Assembly: GCA_947178245.1 (NCBI GenBank) | Contig: CAMWXO010000074.1 | Location: 1 to 7,191 of the forward strand | DNA from: an uncultured Porphyromonadaceae bacterium | GTDB taxonomy: Bacteria > Bacteroidota > Bacteroidia > Bacteroidales > Muribaculaceae | Direction of reading: 5' to 3' | DNA: 7,191 bases | Shown: piece by piece, positions 1 to 6,794 of the stretch | Layout of the letters: the number at the start of each line of letters is the position of its first letter | Numbering within the stretch: the first letter of the stretch is position 1 | The notes under the pieces: model-generated | Database searches by the model: none | The model's input: only the letters and a program-made list of their open reading frames with translations | What the model was told of the DNA's origin: nothing | Translations under genes and position numbers: made by a program

Positions 1-62
1 ATGTGTATACTAGACAGTTATTAAACTTCTAAATTACTAAACTAAAATATAGCGGCAGATGA

Positions 63-93
63 TATGTTATTCCACGGAAATTTTGTAATTTTG
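63..93 (+). promoter_or_regulatory. rpoN promoter, Bacteroidetes type
   Basis: TAATTTTG at 86-93 matches the Bacteroidetes -7 consensus TAnnTTTG exactly. Nineteen bases upstream, TATG at 63-66 is a weak match to the -33 TTTG element. The flanking 1-97 stretch is strongly A/T-rich, unlike the GC-rich coding region that follows. The last G of the -7 box lies only four bases before the rpoN ATG at 98. Transcription should therefore start at or within a few bases of the start codon. The consensus is established knowledge; the start point is inferred. Confidence 0.6.
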
Positions 94-97
94 CCGT

Positions 98-1489
98 ATG
101 AAAAAGAGCGGTCAGAATCTTGAACTGGAGCAGCGGCTCGCGCAGCGGCTTACGCAGCAGCAGCTTCGCTTCGTGCGCCTGCTCGACATGAGCGCGCCCG
201 AACTCGACGAGGCCGTGCAGCGTGAGATGGAGGCCAATCCGGCTCTTGATGCCGAAGAGAGCGAGAATACTCCCGTGGCGGCAAGTCCGGTGCTGACCGA
301 GTGGCATTCCCCATCGAGGCAAGGAGGCTACGATATGGAAGATCTGCCCATGCCCGACAATGCTCCCTCTCTCTACGACTTCCTGCTTCAGCAACTCGGA
401 CAGTTGCATCTTGATCCGGATGTGCTGACGGCTGCACGCTTCATTGTAGGTAATCTTGACCCTAACGGACGTTTGCAGCGCGATCCGGCGTTTCTGGCCA
501 ACGACCTTGCCTTTTCAGCCGGGATAGATCTGCCGCAGGGTGTCATAGATAAGGCTCTGGAGGCGGTGCGCACTCTCGAGCCGCATGGCGTGGGAGCGGT
601 AGACCTTGCCGACTGCCTGCTGCTCCAACTCAGATATCTGCCCGAGAGCGAGGCACGCGACGACGCCATGCGCATCCTCTCGGAGCAATACGAGGCGTTT
701 TCCATGCTCCATCTGCATCTTCTCGTGTCACGCCTTAAGATTTCGCAGGAGAGGGTGGATGCCGCCATCGCGCTTATCAAGACCCTCAATCCCAAGCCCG
801 GCGCCTCGGTAGACTCCTCAAGCCATATCGACACGATAATTCCCGACGTGATAATTGAGATGTCGGGAAGCGAGCCGGTGATCACACTCAACAACAATAT
901 CCCCGAACTCCGGATAAGCGAGACCTTCTCGCAGGCAAAGAGGGATCTCGGGGTAAAGGCGGCGCAGAAGAAAGAGCCGGGCGGCGACCGTGAGTTCATC
1001 CTCAACCGCTACAACGACGCGAGAGACTTCATCAGGGCCTTGCAGATGAGGCAGGAATCGATGATGTCGGTAATCACGGCGATAGTGGAGTGGCAGAAGG
1101 AATATTTCGAGACGGAGGATATCTATCGTCTCCGCCCCATGATGATCAAGGATATAGAAGCCGTCTCCGGCCTCGATGCCTCTGTGATCTCGCGCTGCAC
1201 TGCCAATAAGTATGTGGCGCTCCCCTGGGGCATACTGCCGCTACGGTTTTTCTTCAGCGACACCGTGGGCGACAACAGCGGGGAGACAGAGACCGACGCG
1301 CTCACCAACCGCAAGATTGAAGCCGAGATACGACGCGTGGTGGAAGGCGAGGACAAGAAGCATCCGCTTAGCGACGAGAAGATCACAAGGACGCTGACCG
1401 ATGCCGGGCTCAACATCAGCCGGCGCACGGTGGCGAAATACCGCGACCGGCTCGGCATCCCTCCGGCCCGCCTGAGGAAACTGATGTAG
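98..1489 (+). CDS. rpoN: RNA polymerase sigma-54 factor (RpoN)
   Basis: Complete alternative sigma factor of 463 residues. It directs RNA polymerase to -24/-12 promoters and needs an AAA+ activator to open DNA. Region I is the glutamine- and leucine-rich segment at residues 8-51, ending EMEANPALD. An acidic, low-complexity linker follows at about 52-90. The core-binding domain carries LEPHGVGAVDL (160-170) and LNPKPG (230-235). The segment 306-337 (ARDFIRALQMRQ onward) and the helix-turn-helix-like segment 347-387 (MMIKDIEAVSGLD, then SRCTANKYVALPWGILPL) are typical. The RpoN box that reads the -24 element is SRRTVAKYRD at 441-450, close to the canonical ARRTVAKYRE. The tail LGIPPARLRKLM is also family-like. 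The ATG at 98 is needed to keep region I whole; the next Met (residue 31) would remove much of it. Length is normal for the family. The gene stands alone and converges on the efflux operon. Confidence 0.96.
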   Translation: MKKSGQNLELEQRLAQRLTQQQLRFVRLLDMSAPELDEAVQREMEANPALDAEESENTPVAASPVLTEWHSPSRQGGYDMEDLPMPDNAPSLYDFLLQQLGQLHLDPDVLTAARFIVGNLDPNGRLQRDPAFLANDLAFSAGIDLPQGVIDKALEAVRTLEPHGVGAVDLADCLLLQLRYLPESEARDDAMRILSEQYEAFSMLHLHLLVSRLKISQERVDAAIALIKTLNPKPGASVDSSSHIDTIIPDVIIEMSGSEPVITLNNNIPELRISETFSQAKRDLGVKAAQKKEPGGDREFILNRYNDARDFIRALQMRQESMMSVITAIVEWQKEYFETEDIYRLRPMMIKDIEAVSGLDASVISRCTANKYVALPWGILPLRFFFSDTVGDNSGETETDALTNRKIEAEIRRVVEGEDKKHPLSDEKITRTLTDAGLNISRRTVAKYRDRLGIPPARLRKLM

Positions 1490-1495
1490 AAAGAA

Positions 1496-1534
1496 AAGGG
1501 CTGATCAGTCTCAATAGACCGGTCAGCCCTTCTT
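1496..1534. terminator. Bidirectional intrinsic terminator
   Basis: Arms 1496-1511 and 1516-1531 form a 16-position stem with one A-C mismatch and one wobble, closed by the four-base loop CAAT. The base of the stem is AAGGGCTGA pairing with TCAGCCCTT. On the + strand it is followed by TTCTT and lies seven bases after the rpoN stop. On the - strand it is followed by a better T-rich tract (reading TTTTCTTTCT) and lies 20 bases after the permease stop. It therefore probably ends both convergent transcripts, more efficiently for the efflux operon. Confidence 0.85.
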
Positions 1535-1550
1535 AATGCGGGTTGATATA

Positions 1551-2720
1551 TCAGGCAAGCTTACGCAGACGTGCCGGCGCCACTATGAAGCGCTGTATGA
1601 GGAATGCGAGCAGCGTGTAGCCGCCGGCCTGGATCCAGAGAGCGATATAGTCGGGACGCACCTGCGAGAGCGATGCCCCGTTGGTATTCATCCTGATGAA
1701 GCCCTCCACTCCGAAAGTGGCCGGCACGAGGTCGGAGAGCGTCTTCCAGAATCCTGCCATGGCATAACGCGGCCACGTGAGGCCCGACAGGAAGAGGAAT
1801 GCCACCGATGTCACCACCCAGAGCACGAATACCGATTCCCTCTCTGAGCAGACGCCCTGAAAGCAGAACCCGAGCGATATGGATGCTATCACCATCGGAA
1901 GGATGAAGAGCATGATCTCGAAGGGGTCGCCGGCCATAGGGAAGGTGAACATCATCGGCACATAGTGGAGCATATAGACGCAGGGGAGCAGAATCACGGT
2001 GAGGAATGCCAGCCCGCTGCCGAGCATCGACTTGAAGACTCCTCCCGATGTGCGGCCGGTGATGTCGCTGTAGAGCCACGGTTTCTCGCGCTTCGCGCCC
2101 CCGGCCATGCCGATGGCGAGCACCAGACACTGCTGAAGAATGAGTATCAGCACTCCCGGCATGATGAAGGAGTCGAATCCCGACTCGAGATTGCCCATCG
2201 TGACGTTTTCCACACCCAGCGGATCGGTTACGGCAAGAGTGCCGGCCAGTGGCGCTCTTGTGTTGATATCTTCCGCCAGAATCTCGCTGCCCATGGCCTG
2301 GGCCACGTTGGTCGATGCCACGAGAAATCCGCGGTAGCGCAGCAGAAGGCTCATCTCGGCGAAGATCACGGCCGGCGAAGACTCGCCTCGGCCCACTTTC
2401 TTCTCGAATCCCTCAGGAATCTCAAGAATGCCGTAGCATTTATGGCTGTTCATGGCGTGTTTGCCCTCACCGAGATCGGCGGCATAGCCGATGATGCGGA
2501 TTTCCTGCGTGGCATCGAGATTGCGCACCAGTTCCCGCGAGAGGGCACTTCGGTCATGGTCTACCACTACCATCCTCACGTCTCTCACCTGCTCCGGATT
2601 GTAGATCAGGGAGTAGATGATGGGGTAGGCCAGCGGCAGAAACGCCAGGAAGAGGATGATGCCCACATCGTGCGTGATGAGCTTCAGCTCTTTTATATAT
2701 GACTTTAAGAATATTCCCAT
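1551..2720 (-). CDS. ABC-2 family transporter permease (second of pair)
   Basis: Inner-membrane subunit of an ABC-2-type exporter, resembling the YhhJ / ABC2_membrane_3 group. From Met at 2720 it is 389 residues. One N-terminal membrane helix (about 20-40, rich in FLAFLPLAYPIIYSLIY) is followed by a large extracytoplasmic domain. That domain opens with VDHDRSALSRELVRNL at 53-68. About five C-terminal helices follow, beginning near IMPGVLILILQQCLVLAIGM. No Walker A or signature motif is present. The frame is open to an upstream ATG at 2753 (400 residues), six bases after the previous gene's stop. I prefer 2720: the 11 extra codons are A/T-rich, unlike the gene, and the 2720 start puts the conserved VDxDxxALSRE motif at the same residue as in its partner. 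It is the last gene of the operon. The C-terminus APARLRKLA resembles the end of the convergent rpoN. Confidence 0.88.
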   Translation of the reverse strand: MGIFLKSYIKELKLITHDVGIILFLAFLPLAYPIIYSLIYNPEQVRDVRMVVVDHDRSALSRELVRNLDATQEIRIIGYAADLGEGKHAMNSHKCYGILEIPEGFEKKVGRGESSPAVIFAEMSLLLRYRGFLVASTNVAQAMGSEILAEDINTRAPLAGTLAVTDPLGVENVTMGNLESGFDSFIMPGVLILILQQCLVLAIGMAGGAKREKPWLYSDITGRTSGGVFKSMLGSGLAFLTVILLPCVYMLHYVPMMFTFPMAGDPFEIMLFILPMVIASISLGFCFQGVCSERESVFVLWVVTSVAFLFLSGLTWPRYAMAGFWKTLSDLVPATFGVEGFIRMNTNGASLSQVRPDYIALWIQAGGYTLLAFLIQRFIVAPARLRKLA

Positions 2721-2759
2721 CTTTGTGTTTTCTAATTGTTTAACGGATGCCATGCCGCG
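2721..2759 (-). promoter_or_regulatory. A/T-rich translation initiation region between the two permease genes
   Basis: This 39-base stretch runs from the stop of the first permease (2760) to the preferred ATG of the second (2720). Its proximal part, reading TTAAACAATTAGAAAACACA before the ATG, is A-rich with no GGAGG-like motif. Such leaders are usual for Bacteroidetes start codons. An in-frame ATG at 2753 lies inside it but is preceded by GC-rich coding sequence. No promoter is visible, so the two permeases are probably translated from one mRNA. Confidence 0.5.
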
Positions 2760-3920
2760 TCAGGGCACATATTGCGGACGTGCGAATGCCTTTTTGATAC
2801 GGTACATCACGGTAAGCGGCAGCAGGATATAGACAATGTAGGCCACATACCACCAGCGTGAATACCACACGTCGATGCCATTGAGCGCCTGGTCGATATA
2901 TATAAGGAAGTTGTAGCGTATCGGCATGAGCCAGCTGAAGATGGCGATGCTGCCATACATGCTTTCCACCGGGAACGAGAACGCCGCGAGTGAGAACGAC
3001 AGGATGCCGAGCAGCGAGCAAGCCGAGAGGCTGAGACGCAGATTGGGTAGGACTCCGAAGAAGAACACCGCCAGGCTCTGGCAGGCCACGACGAAAAGGA
3101 GTTCGGAGACGGTCATCCACCACCAGCTGCCGTTCATCGGATAGCCTTGCCAGAAATAAAGCCACGACTGCATGAAGATGATGAGAATCCACCATCCGAT
3201 GGTCTGCGGCAGGAGTTTTGCGGTCACAGCCTTCCATATATTGCCGTTGGCCATTGCAAGGAGCCTCGGAGAGCCTCCGTACTTTATCTCCTGGCCGAGC
3301 GAGAAGCAGACCATAAGCATGATCATCAGCTGGAACACGCAGGGCACAAACGAGTTGCAGAGGTAGATGGCATAGTTCAGACCGGGATTGCCCAGCCCGC
3401 GGCTCACTATATTGACGGGCTGCATCATCGGCACCACTTCCTCGGCCGAGAGACCTGCCGTCTGCGCCACGTTGAGCATGATTCCCGCTTTCGACATCAG
3501 CGCGGTGGTCTTGAAACTCTTGAAGAGCAGCGACGCCGGCACGAAATAGGTCATGTTGGTGTAGAAGGTGATGGTGGGCCCTTTGCCCGAGAGAAGGTCT
3601 TTCTCGAAATTCTCCGGAATCATGAAGAATCCGAATATCTCGCCTTCCTGCATCTTATGGCGCGCCTCGGTAAATGAATTGCTCTGATCCACGAGGTCTA
3701 CCATCTGCAGCGAGCCCAGATTCTGCGTTATCTCGCGCGAGAGCGCCGTTCCGTCTTTGTCCACGATGGCGGCGGGCACCTTCGAGGGCAGACCCTGCTC
3801 CATCATATTGGTGAGCATGAGCATCAGGAAGAGGGGCAGCACGAACATCGCTCCCCAATAGATGGGGCGCCTCACAAGCTCGAGCACCGATCTCTTGAAT
3901 ATCTGCTGAAATCCACTCAT
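2760..3920 (-). CDS. ABC-2 family transporter permease (first of pair)
   Basis: Inner-membrane subunit of an ABC-2-type exporter, 386 residues from Met at 3920. The architecture matches the next gene: one helix at about 20-40 (WGAMFVLPLFLMLMLTNMM), an extracytoplasmic domain to about 170, then about five helices. The later helices include LCNSFVPCVFQLMIMLMVCF, GWWILIIFMQSWLYFW, a segment around LLFVVACQSLAVFFFGVLP, one around CSLLGILSFSLAAF, and YVAYIVYILLPLTVMY. The motif VDKDGTALSREITQNL at 53-68 parallels VDHDRSALSRELVRNL in the partner, so the pair are diverged paralogues and probably heterodimerise. No ATP-binding motifs are present. The frame extends to an ATG at 3965, but that ATG falls in the loop of a spacer hairpin. 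The start at 3920 follows an A/T-rich leader (CGAATAAAC) and begins MSGFQQIFKRSVLELVRRP, like family N-termini. The substrate cannot be told from sequence. Confidence 0.88.
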   Translation of the reverse strand: MSGFQQIFKRSVLELVRRPIYWGAMFVLPLFLMLMLTNMMEQGLPSKVPAAIVDKDGTALSREITQNLGSLQMVDLVDQSNSFTEARHKMQEGEIFGFFMIPENFEKDLLSGKGPTITFYTNMTYFVPASLLFKSFKTTALMSKAGIMLNVAQTAGLSAEEVVPMMQPVNIVSRGLGNPGLNYAIYLCNSFVPCVFQLMIMLMVCFSLGQEIKYGGSPRLLAMANGNIWKAVTAKLLPQTIGWWILIIFMQSWLYFWQGYPMNGSWWWMTVSELLFVVACQSLAVFFFGVLPNLRLSLSACSLLGILSFSLAAFSFPVESMYGSIAIFSWLMPIRYNFLIYIDQALNGIDVWYSRWWYVAYIVYILLPLTVMYRIKKAFARPQYVP

Positions 3921-3946
3921 GTTTATTCGATAATTAAATGGTTGTG

Positions 3947-3998
3947 TCGTGAGATGCGGGGGCATACCGGATTGCCGTGCCTCCCCGGGAAATCACGA
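3947..3998 (-). repeat. Intercistronic hairpin between the hlyD-type and permease genes
   Basis: The spacer 3921-4003 holds a nested inverted repeat. The outer stem is TCGTGA (3947-3952) with TCACGA (3993-3998). The inner stem is CGGGGGCA (3957-3964) with TGC (3978-3980) plus CCCCG (3983-3987), perfect except for a two-base bulge at 3981-3982. No T-tract follows on the - strand, so it is not a classical terminator. It could slow decay or processing of the operon mRNA, or set relative expression of adaptor and permeases. Function is inferred only. Confidence 0.5.
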
Positions 3999-4003
3999 TA
4001 ATG

Positions 4004-5035
4004 TTATTTTTCCACTCCCAGATATACCACGCTCATGCCCGGACGGAAGTTTTCGATCTTCTTGGCAGATTTAGCCTTGATCTGGAATGTGCGCGCGTCG
4101 TAGTCGCCGGTCGATTTGGTGGCCTGCCAGTTGGCGTAAGTGCCGAGGTCGCGGATGTAGAACACGGTCATGGTCTCCTCTTTGTCGAGAGCGGGAATCT
4201 TCACGCGTATTTTCGAACCTTCCGTGATATCTTTCAGCAGTGTCTCGCGCACGTTGAATACCGCATAGCTGTCGTCTTTCTGAAGATTCATGATCGGAGC
4301 GCCCGTGGCCACGAGCTCGCTCACGTTGGGATAGACCACAGTGATTACTCCGTCGGCGGGTGCCGTGAGGTATTGGTCTTCAAGAAGGGCCTCCACTTCG
4401 TTTACGCTTCCGCGGGCCACTTTCACCATTGACTCCGCCGCATCCTTGTCTTCGCTCTGGGGGCCTGCCACTGCTAATTCATACTGGCTGCGTGCGGCCG
4501 CTTCTCCGGCTTTGGCGGCATCGTAGGCAGCCTTAGCCTCGTCGCGCTTCTGCTCGCTCACCACGCCCTTGGCGAAAAGAGACTCCATGCGGTCGTAGGT
4601 CTTCTTAGCTATGCCTGTGGCGGCTGCGGCCTGATTCATGATGTCGCGCGCAGAGGCTACGATCTGCTTGCGCGTGCCGGCATCTACCTTGCGGTTGGTG
4701 GCTTTCGACACGTCTTCCATTGCTTCGGCCTGAGCCATGCGGGCCTCCACGAGCGAGGAATGGATGTGCACCAGTGTGTCGCCGGCTTTCACGCGCTGTC
4801 CTTCCTCCACGTAAATCTCCGTGATGCGTCCGGGAAGCTTGCCCGAGATGCGTATTTCAGTGGCTTCGCCCATACCCTGCACGGTGTCGGGGGCCGGCTT
4901 GATGAATATGAAGCCTACTACGGCCATCGCCGCCACTATCAGAAGCACTATCACCACTGTGAAGATCAGTGATTTGTCTTTTGAGCTCACCTCTGTCTGA
5001 TCGGCAAGCGGAGTATTGTAGTTATGCTGTTCCAT
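4004..5035 (-). CDS. HlyD-family periplasmic adaptor (membrane fusion protein)
   Basis: Adaptor that links an inner-membrane transporter to a TolC-type channel, 343 residues. A short cytoplasmic N-terminus precedes a single membrane anchor at about 22-46 (IFTVVIVLLIVAAMAVVGFIF). The first half of the lipoyl (biotinyl-like) domain is at about 62-92, with GRITEIYVEEGQRVKAGDTL. An alanine- and charge-rich helical hairpin runs from about 95 to 220; it would contact the channel. The second lipoyl half is at about 223-253 (TAPADGVITVVYPN, then GAPI). A beta-barrel and membrane-proximal part follows, with the familiar RPGMSV at 331-336. Length and domain order are normal for the YhiI/EmrA-like group. 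The ATG at 5035 is the only reasonable start: it precedes the anchor and follows a very A/T-rich leader. It lies 96 bases after the channel gene and 83 before the first permease. Confidence 0.93.
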   Translation of the reverse strand: MEQHNYNTPLADQTEVSSKDKSLIFTVVIVLLIVAAMAVVGFIFIKPAPDTVQGMGEATEIRISGKLPGRITEIYVEEGQRVKAGDTLVHIHSSLVEARMAQAEAMEDVSKATNRKVDAGTRKQIVASARDIMNQAAAATGIAKKTYDRMESLFAKGVVSEQKRDEAKAAYDAAKAGEAAARSQYELAVAGPQSEDKDAAESMVKVARGSVNEVEALLEDQYLTAPADGVITVVYPNVSELVATGAPIMNLQKDDSYAVFNVRETLLKDITEGSKIRVKIPALDKEETMTVFYIRDLGTYANWQATKSTGDYDARTFQIKAKSAKKIENFRPGMSVVYLGVEK

Positions 5036-5131
5036 GGTCTTTATTTTTTATAATCAGGAGTTTTATTAATGTCTTTAATCAAAATTCTCAATTAGCGTTT
5101 ACAGAAATTCTAACTTCCAGCCTCGGGATTA

Positions 5132-6571
5132 TTATTGATCGCCGAGAGTTCCGGTGACTTTGCTCAGGTAGGTGTGACAGAGGCGAATGGCTATCTGGGC
5201 GTCGATCATTTCTGATTTGGCTTGCAGCCATGCTGTCTGGGCCGCCATCACGTCGTCGGTGGTCATGACCCCTTCCTTGAACGCGAATTCGGCGTTGCGT
5301 AGGTTTTCTTCAGCGCTGTTCATGTTGGAGCGTGTCATGTCGTAGGTCTTGAAAGCCTCGTTATATCTGAAACGCGCCTGGCTCACCTGCAGCGACACTT
5401 TCTCTTCCATGTCTTCAAGCAGAAGCCGCTGGGCTGCGGTCTGCGACTTTGACGCGCGATATTTATTATAGTTGCCTCCCCAGTGCCAGATGGGCACCGT
5501 GAGCATGGCTCCCACAGAGAAACCCGAGCCGAATCTCTTCTTGAAGCCGTCGTTGAGGTTGGGGTTTGAGAAAGACCATGCGCCCACGGCAGCAAGCTTC
5601 GGCAGCATCTCGGAGAGCGAGAGGTCTTCCTTGCTCTTCAGCAGATCTATGCCCTTGCGGAGCACTTCCAGATCGGAGCGGCGGGCATATACGTCCTGCA
5701 TGTTGGTGTCGGGAATTGTCATGTCGGCCGAGAGTCCTTCCGAAGCCTCGTCGGTCAGGGTCATCTCGGTGTCGATGGGCACTCCGCATATCTGGGCGAG
5801 AGCCATGCGCGAGAGCGATAGTCCGTTGTCCACTTTCGTCAGCATTATATTGGCCTCGTTATATTTCACGTCTACGCTGAGCACGTCGGAGCGGGTGGCT
5901 ACTCCTTCATCCTGCATGGCCTTCACGTTTGATCGGAACGAGCCGACGAGATCTACGAAACTTTGTGCGAGCGCCTTCTTCTCTGCGAGCGACACCACCT
6001 GCCAGTATGCCTCATCCACCGAGAGAATCACATCTTCGCGGGCCACGTCCTGAAGCGAGCGGGCGATGCTCTCGCCGTGCTTGGCTATCTGATTGAGCGC
6101 GCGTATCGAGCCTCCGAGATATATGGGCTGCGTCAGCGTGAAGGCTCCGAAGAAGACGTTCCGGGTGTCGAATTCCATCGCTTCCTTAGGAATGACGGCC
6201 ACTTCCGTCGGGATGGGCTGCCCTGTCTTGGGATCCACCATCGGCTTGCCGTCGGCCCCCGTGAGTATATTGTATTGGTAACTCATGGTCTTCGGGTCGA
6301 AACTCATGGTGGGGAGTTTGGCGTCTTCGCTGAGCAGTGAGATGCCTCGCTGATTGTGCATGTATCCTCCTGAGAAGTCTATGCCGGGCAGATAAGCCGA
6401 CTTGGCGGCGTCGCGGAGATATCCGGCGCCCCTGACATTTTCTTCGGCGATACGTATAGCCTTGTTGTTGGAGAGGGCCATCGAGCGGCAACTGTCGAGG
6501 CTTACTCCTTGCGCGAGCAGCGGCGTGGCCGTGGCCGCCGTGGCCAGTAATGTGAGAAGAAGTCTATTCAT
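5132..6571 (-). CDS. TolC-family outer membrane efflux channel (OEP)
   Basis: Outer-membrane channel component of the exporter, 479 residues. A signal peptide spans residues 1-20 (MNRLLLTLLATAATATPLLA) with probable cleavage before Gln21; there is no lipobox cysteine. Two outer-membrane-efflux-protein repeats follow. The first contains AKSAYLPGIDFSGGY (56-70) and TLTQPIYLGGSIRALN (145-160). The second contains EMLPKLAAVGAWSF (321-334), LTVPIWHWGGNYNKYRASK (357-375) and a typical terminal helix, EGVMTTDDVMAAQTAW (433-448). An unusually long segment between strands, about 77-136, holds two DPKT units and probably forms a surface loop. This is the first gene of the operon, so the transcript should begin in the region right of 6571. 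I could not find a canonical -7 box there on this strand. Confidence 0.93.
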   Translation of the reverse strand: MNRLLLTLLATAATATPLLAQGVSLDSCRSMALSNNKAIRIAEENVRGAGYLRDAAKSAYLPGIDFSGGYMHNQRGISLLSEDAKLPTMSFDPKTMSYQYNILTGADGKPMVDPKTGQPIPTEVAVIPKEAMEFDTRNVFFGAFTLTQPIYLGGSIRALNQIAKHGESIARSLQDVAREDVILSVDEAYWQVVSLAEKKALAQSFVDLVGSFRSNVKAMQDEGVATRSDVLSVDVKYNEANIMLTKVDNGLSLSRMALAQICGVPIDTEMTLTDEASEGLSADMTIPDTNMQDVYARRSDLEVLRKGIDLLKSKEDLSLSEMLPKLAAVGAWSFSNPNLNDGFKKRFGSGFSVGAMLTVPIWHWGGNYNKYRASKSQTAAQRLLLEDMEEKVSLQVSQARFRYNEAFKTYDMTRSNMNSAEENLRNAEFAFKEGVMTTDDVMAAQTAWLQAKSEMIDAQIAIRLCHTYLSKVTGTLGDQ

Positions 6572-6700
6572 AGAGTTGATAAGGTTTACAGTTGTGAATC
6601 TATTTTAAAAGATATACAATCTACTCTTGATAATGTTTAAAGAATTAACAGTCTCGGGCAAGGAGATTTTTGATGCTGTTGGCGAATTATGGGGAAATTT

Positions 6701-6732
6701 TTTGGAAGTCAGCGTTTTTTTTTCTAACTTTG
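6701..6732 (+). promoter_or_regulatory. Promoter of the isomerase gene, Bacteroidetes type
   Basis: TTTG at 6701-6704 and TAACTTTG at 6725-6732 match the -33 and -7 elements of the Bacteroidetes housekeeping promoter, with a 20-base spacer that includes a run of nine T. Transcription should begin at about 6736-6740, giving a 5' leader close to 95 bases. Both elements match the consensus, which makes this the best promoter in the window. Confidence 0.8.
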
Positions 6733-6743
6733 CGAGATAATTA

Positions 6744-6794
6744 GGGGGTTTTCGCCCCCCGCTACCTCTCCGCAACGTTGCGGGGTGGCCTTTT
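6744..6794 (+). promoter_or_regulatory. Structured 5' leader with two tandem hairpins
   Basis: Hairpin 1 pairs GGGGG (6744-6748) with CCCCC (6755-6759) around TTTTCG. Hairpin 2 pairs GCTACC (6761-6766) with GGTGGC (6784-6789), then CCGC (6770-6773) with GCGG (6780-6783), with a three-base bulge TCT. TTTT follows at 6791-6794, giving a terminator-like shape inside the leader. CCCCGC at 6757-6762 can instead pair with GCGGGG at 6780-6785, which would break both hairpins. Such exclusive folds are typical of attenuators, but I do not recognise a known RNA family. Function is inferred. Confidence 0.5.

Noticed and set aside
388..1005. Open frame of 205 codons on the - strand, antisense to rpoN
   Set aside because: Serine- and arginine-rich composition typical of a shadow frame, no leader or promoter, and rpoN is unambiguous on the other strand.
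1965..2702. Open frame of 245 codons on the + strand, antisense to the second permease
   Set aside because: It has no recognisable domain, is rich in His, Arg and Glu as expected from the complement of GC-rich codons, and the opposite strand encodes a clear membrane protein.
3147..3677. Open frame of 176 codons on the + strand within the first permease
   Set aside because: Histidine- and glutamate-rich shadow of the hydrophobic permease codons; no supporting signals.
5036..5131. Possible internal promoter or small RNA between the channel and adaptor genes
   Set aside because: GAATTTTG on the - strand misses one base of the -7 consensus and has no -33 element; no stable hairpin was seen.
1551..6571. 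Excess of GAGAG over CTCTC on the + strand as a possible strand-polarity motif
   Set aside because: The excess lies mainly over the - strand genes, where it reflects Leu-Ser codon use (CTC-TCG); no intergenic enrichment is seen.
6607..6614. TATCTTTT on the - strand as a promoter for the efflux operon
   Set aside because: It lacks the final G of TAnnTTTG and has no TTTG-like element 19-21 bases upstream; kept only as a weak candidate in the intergenic entry.
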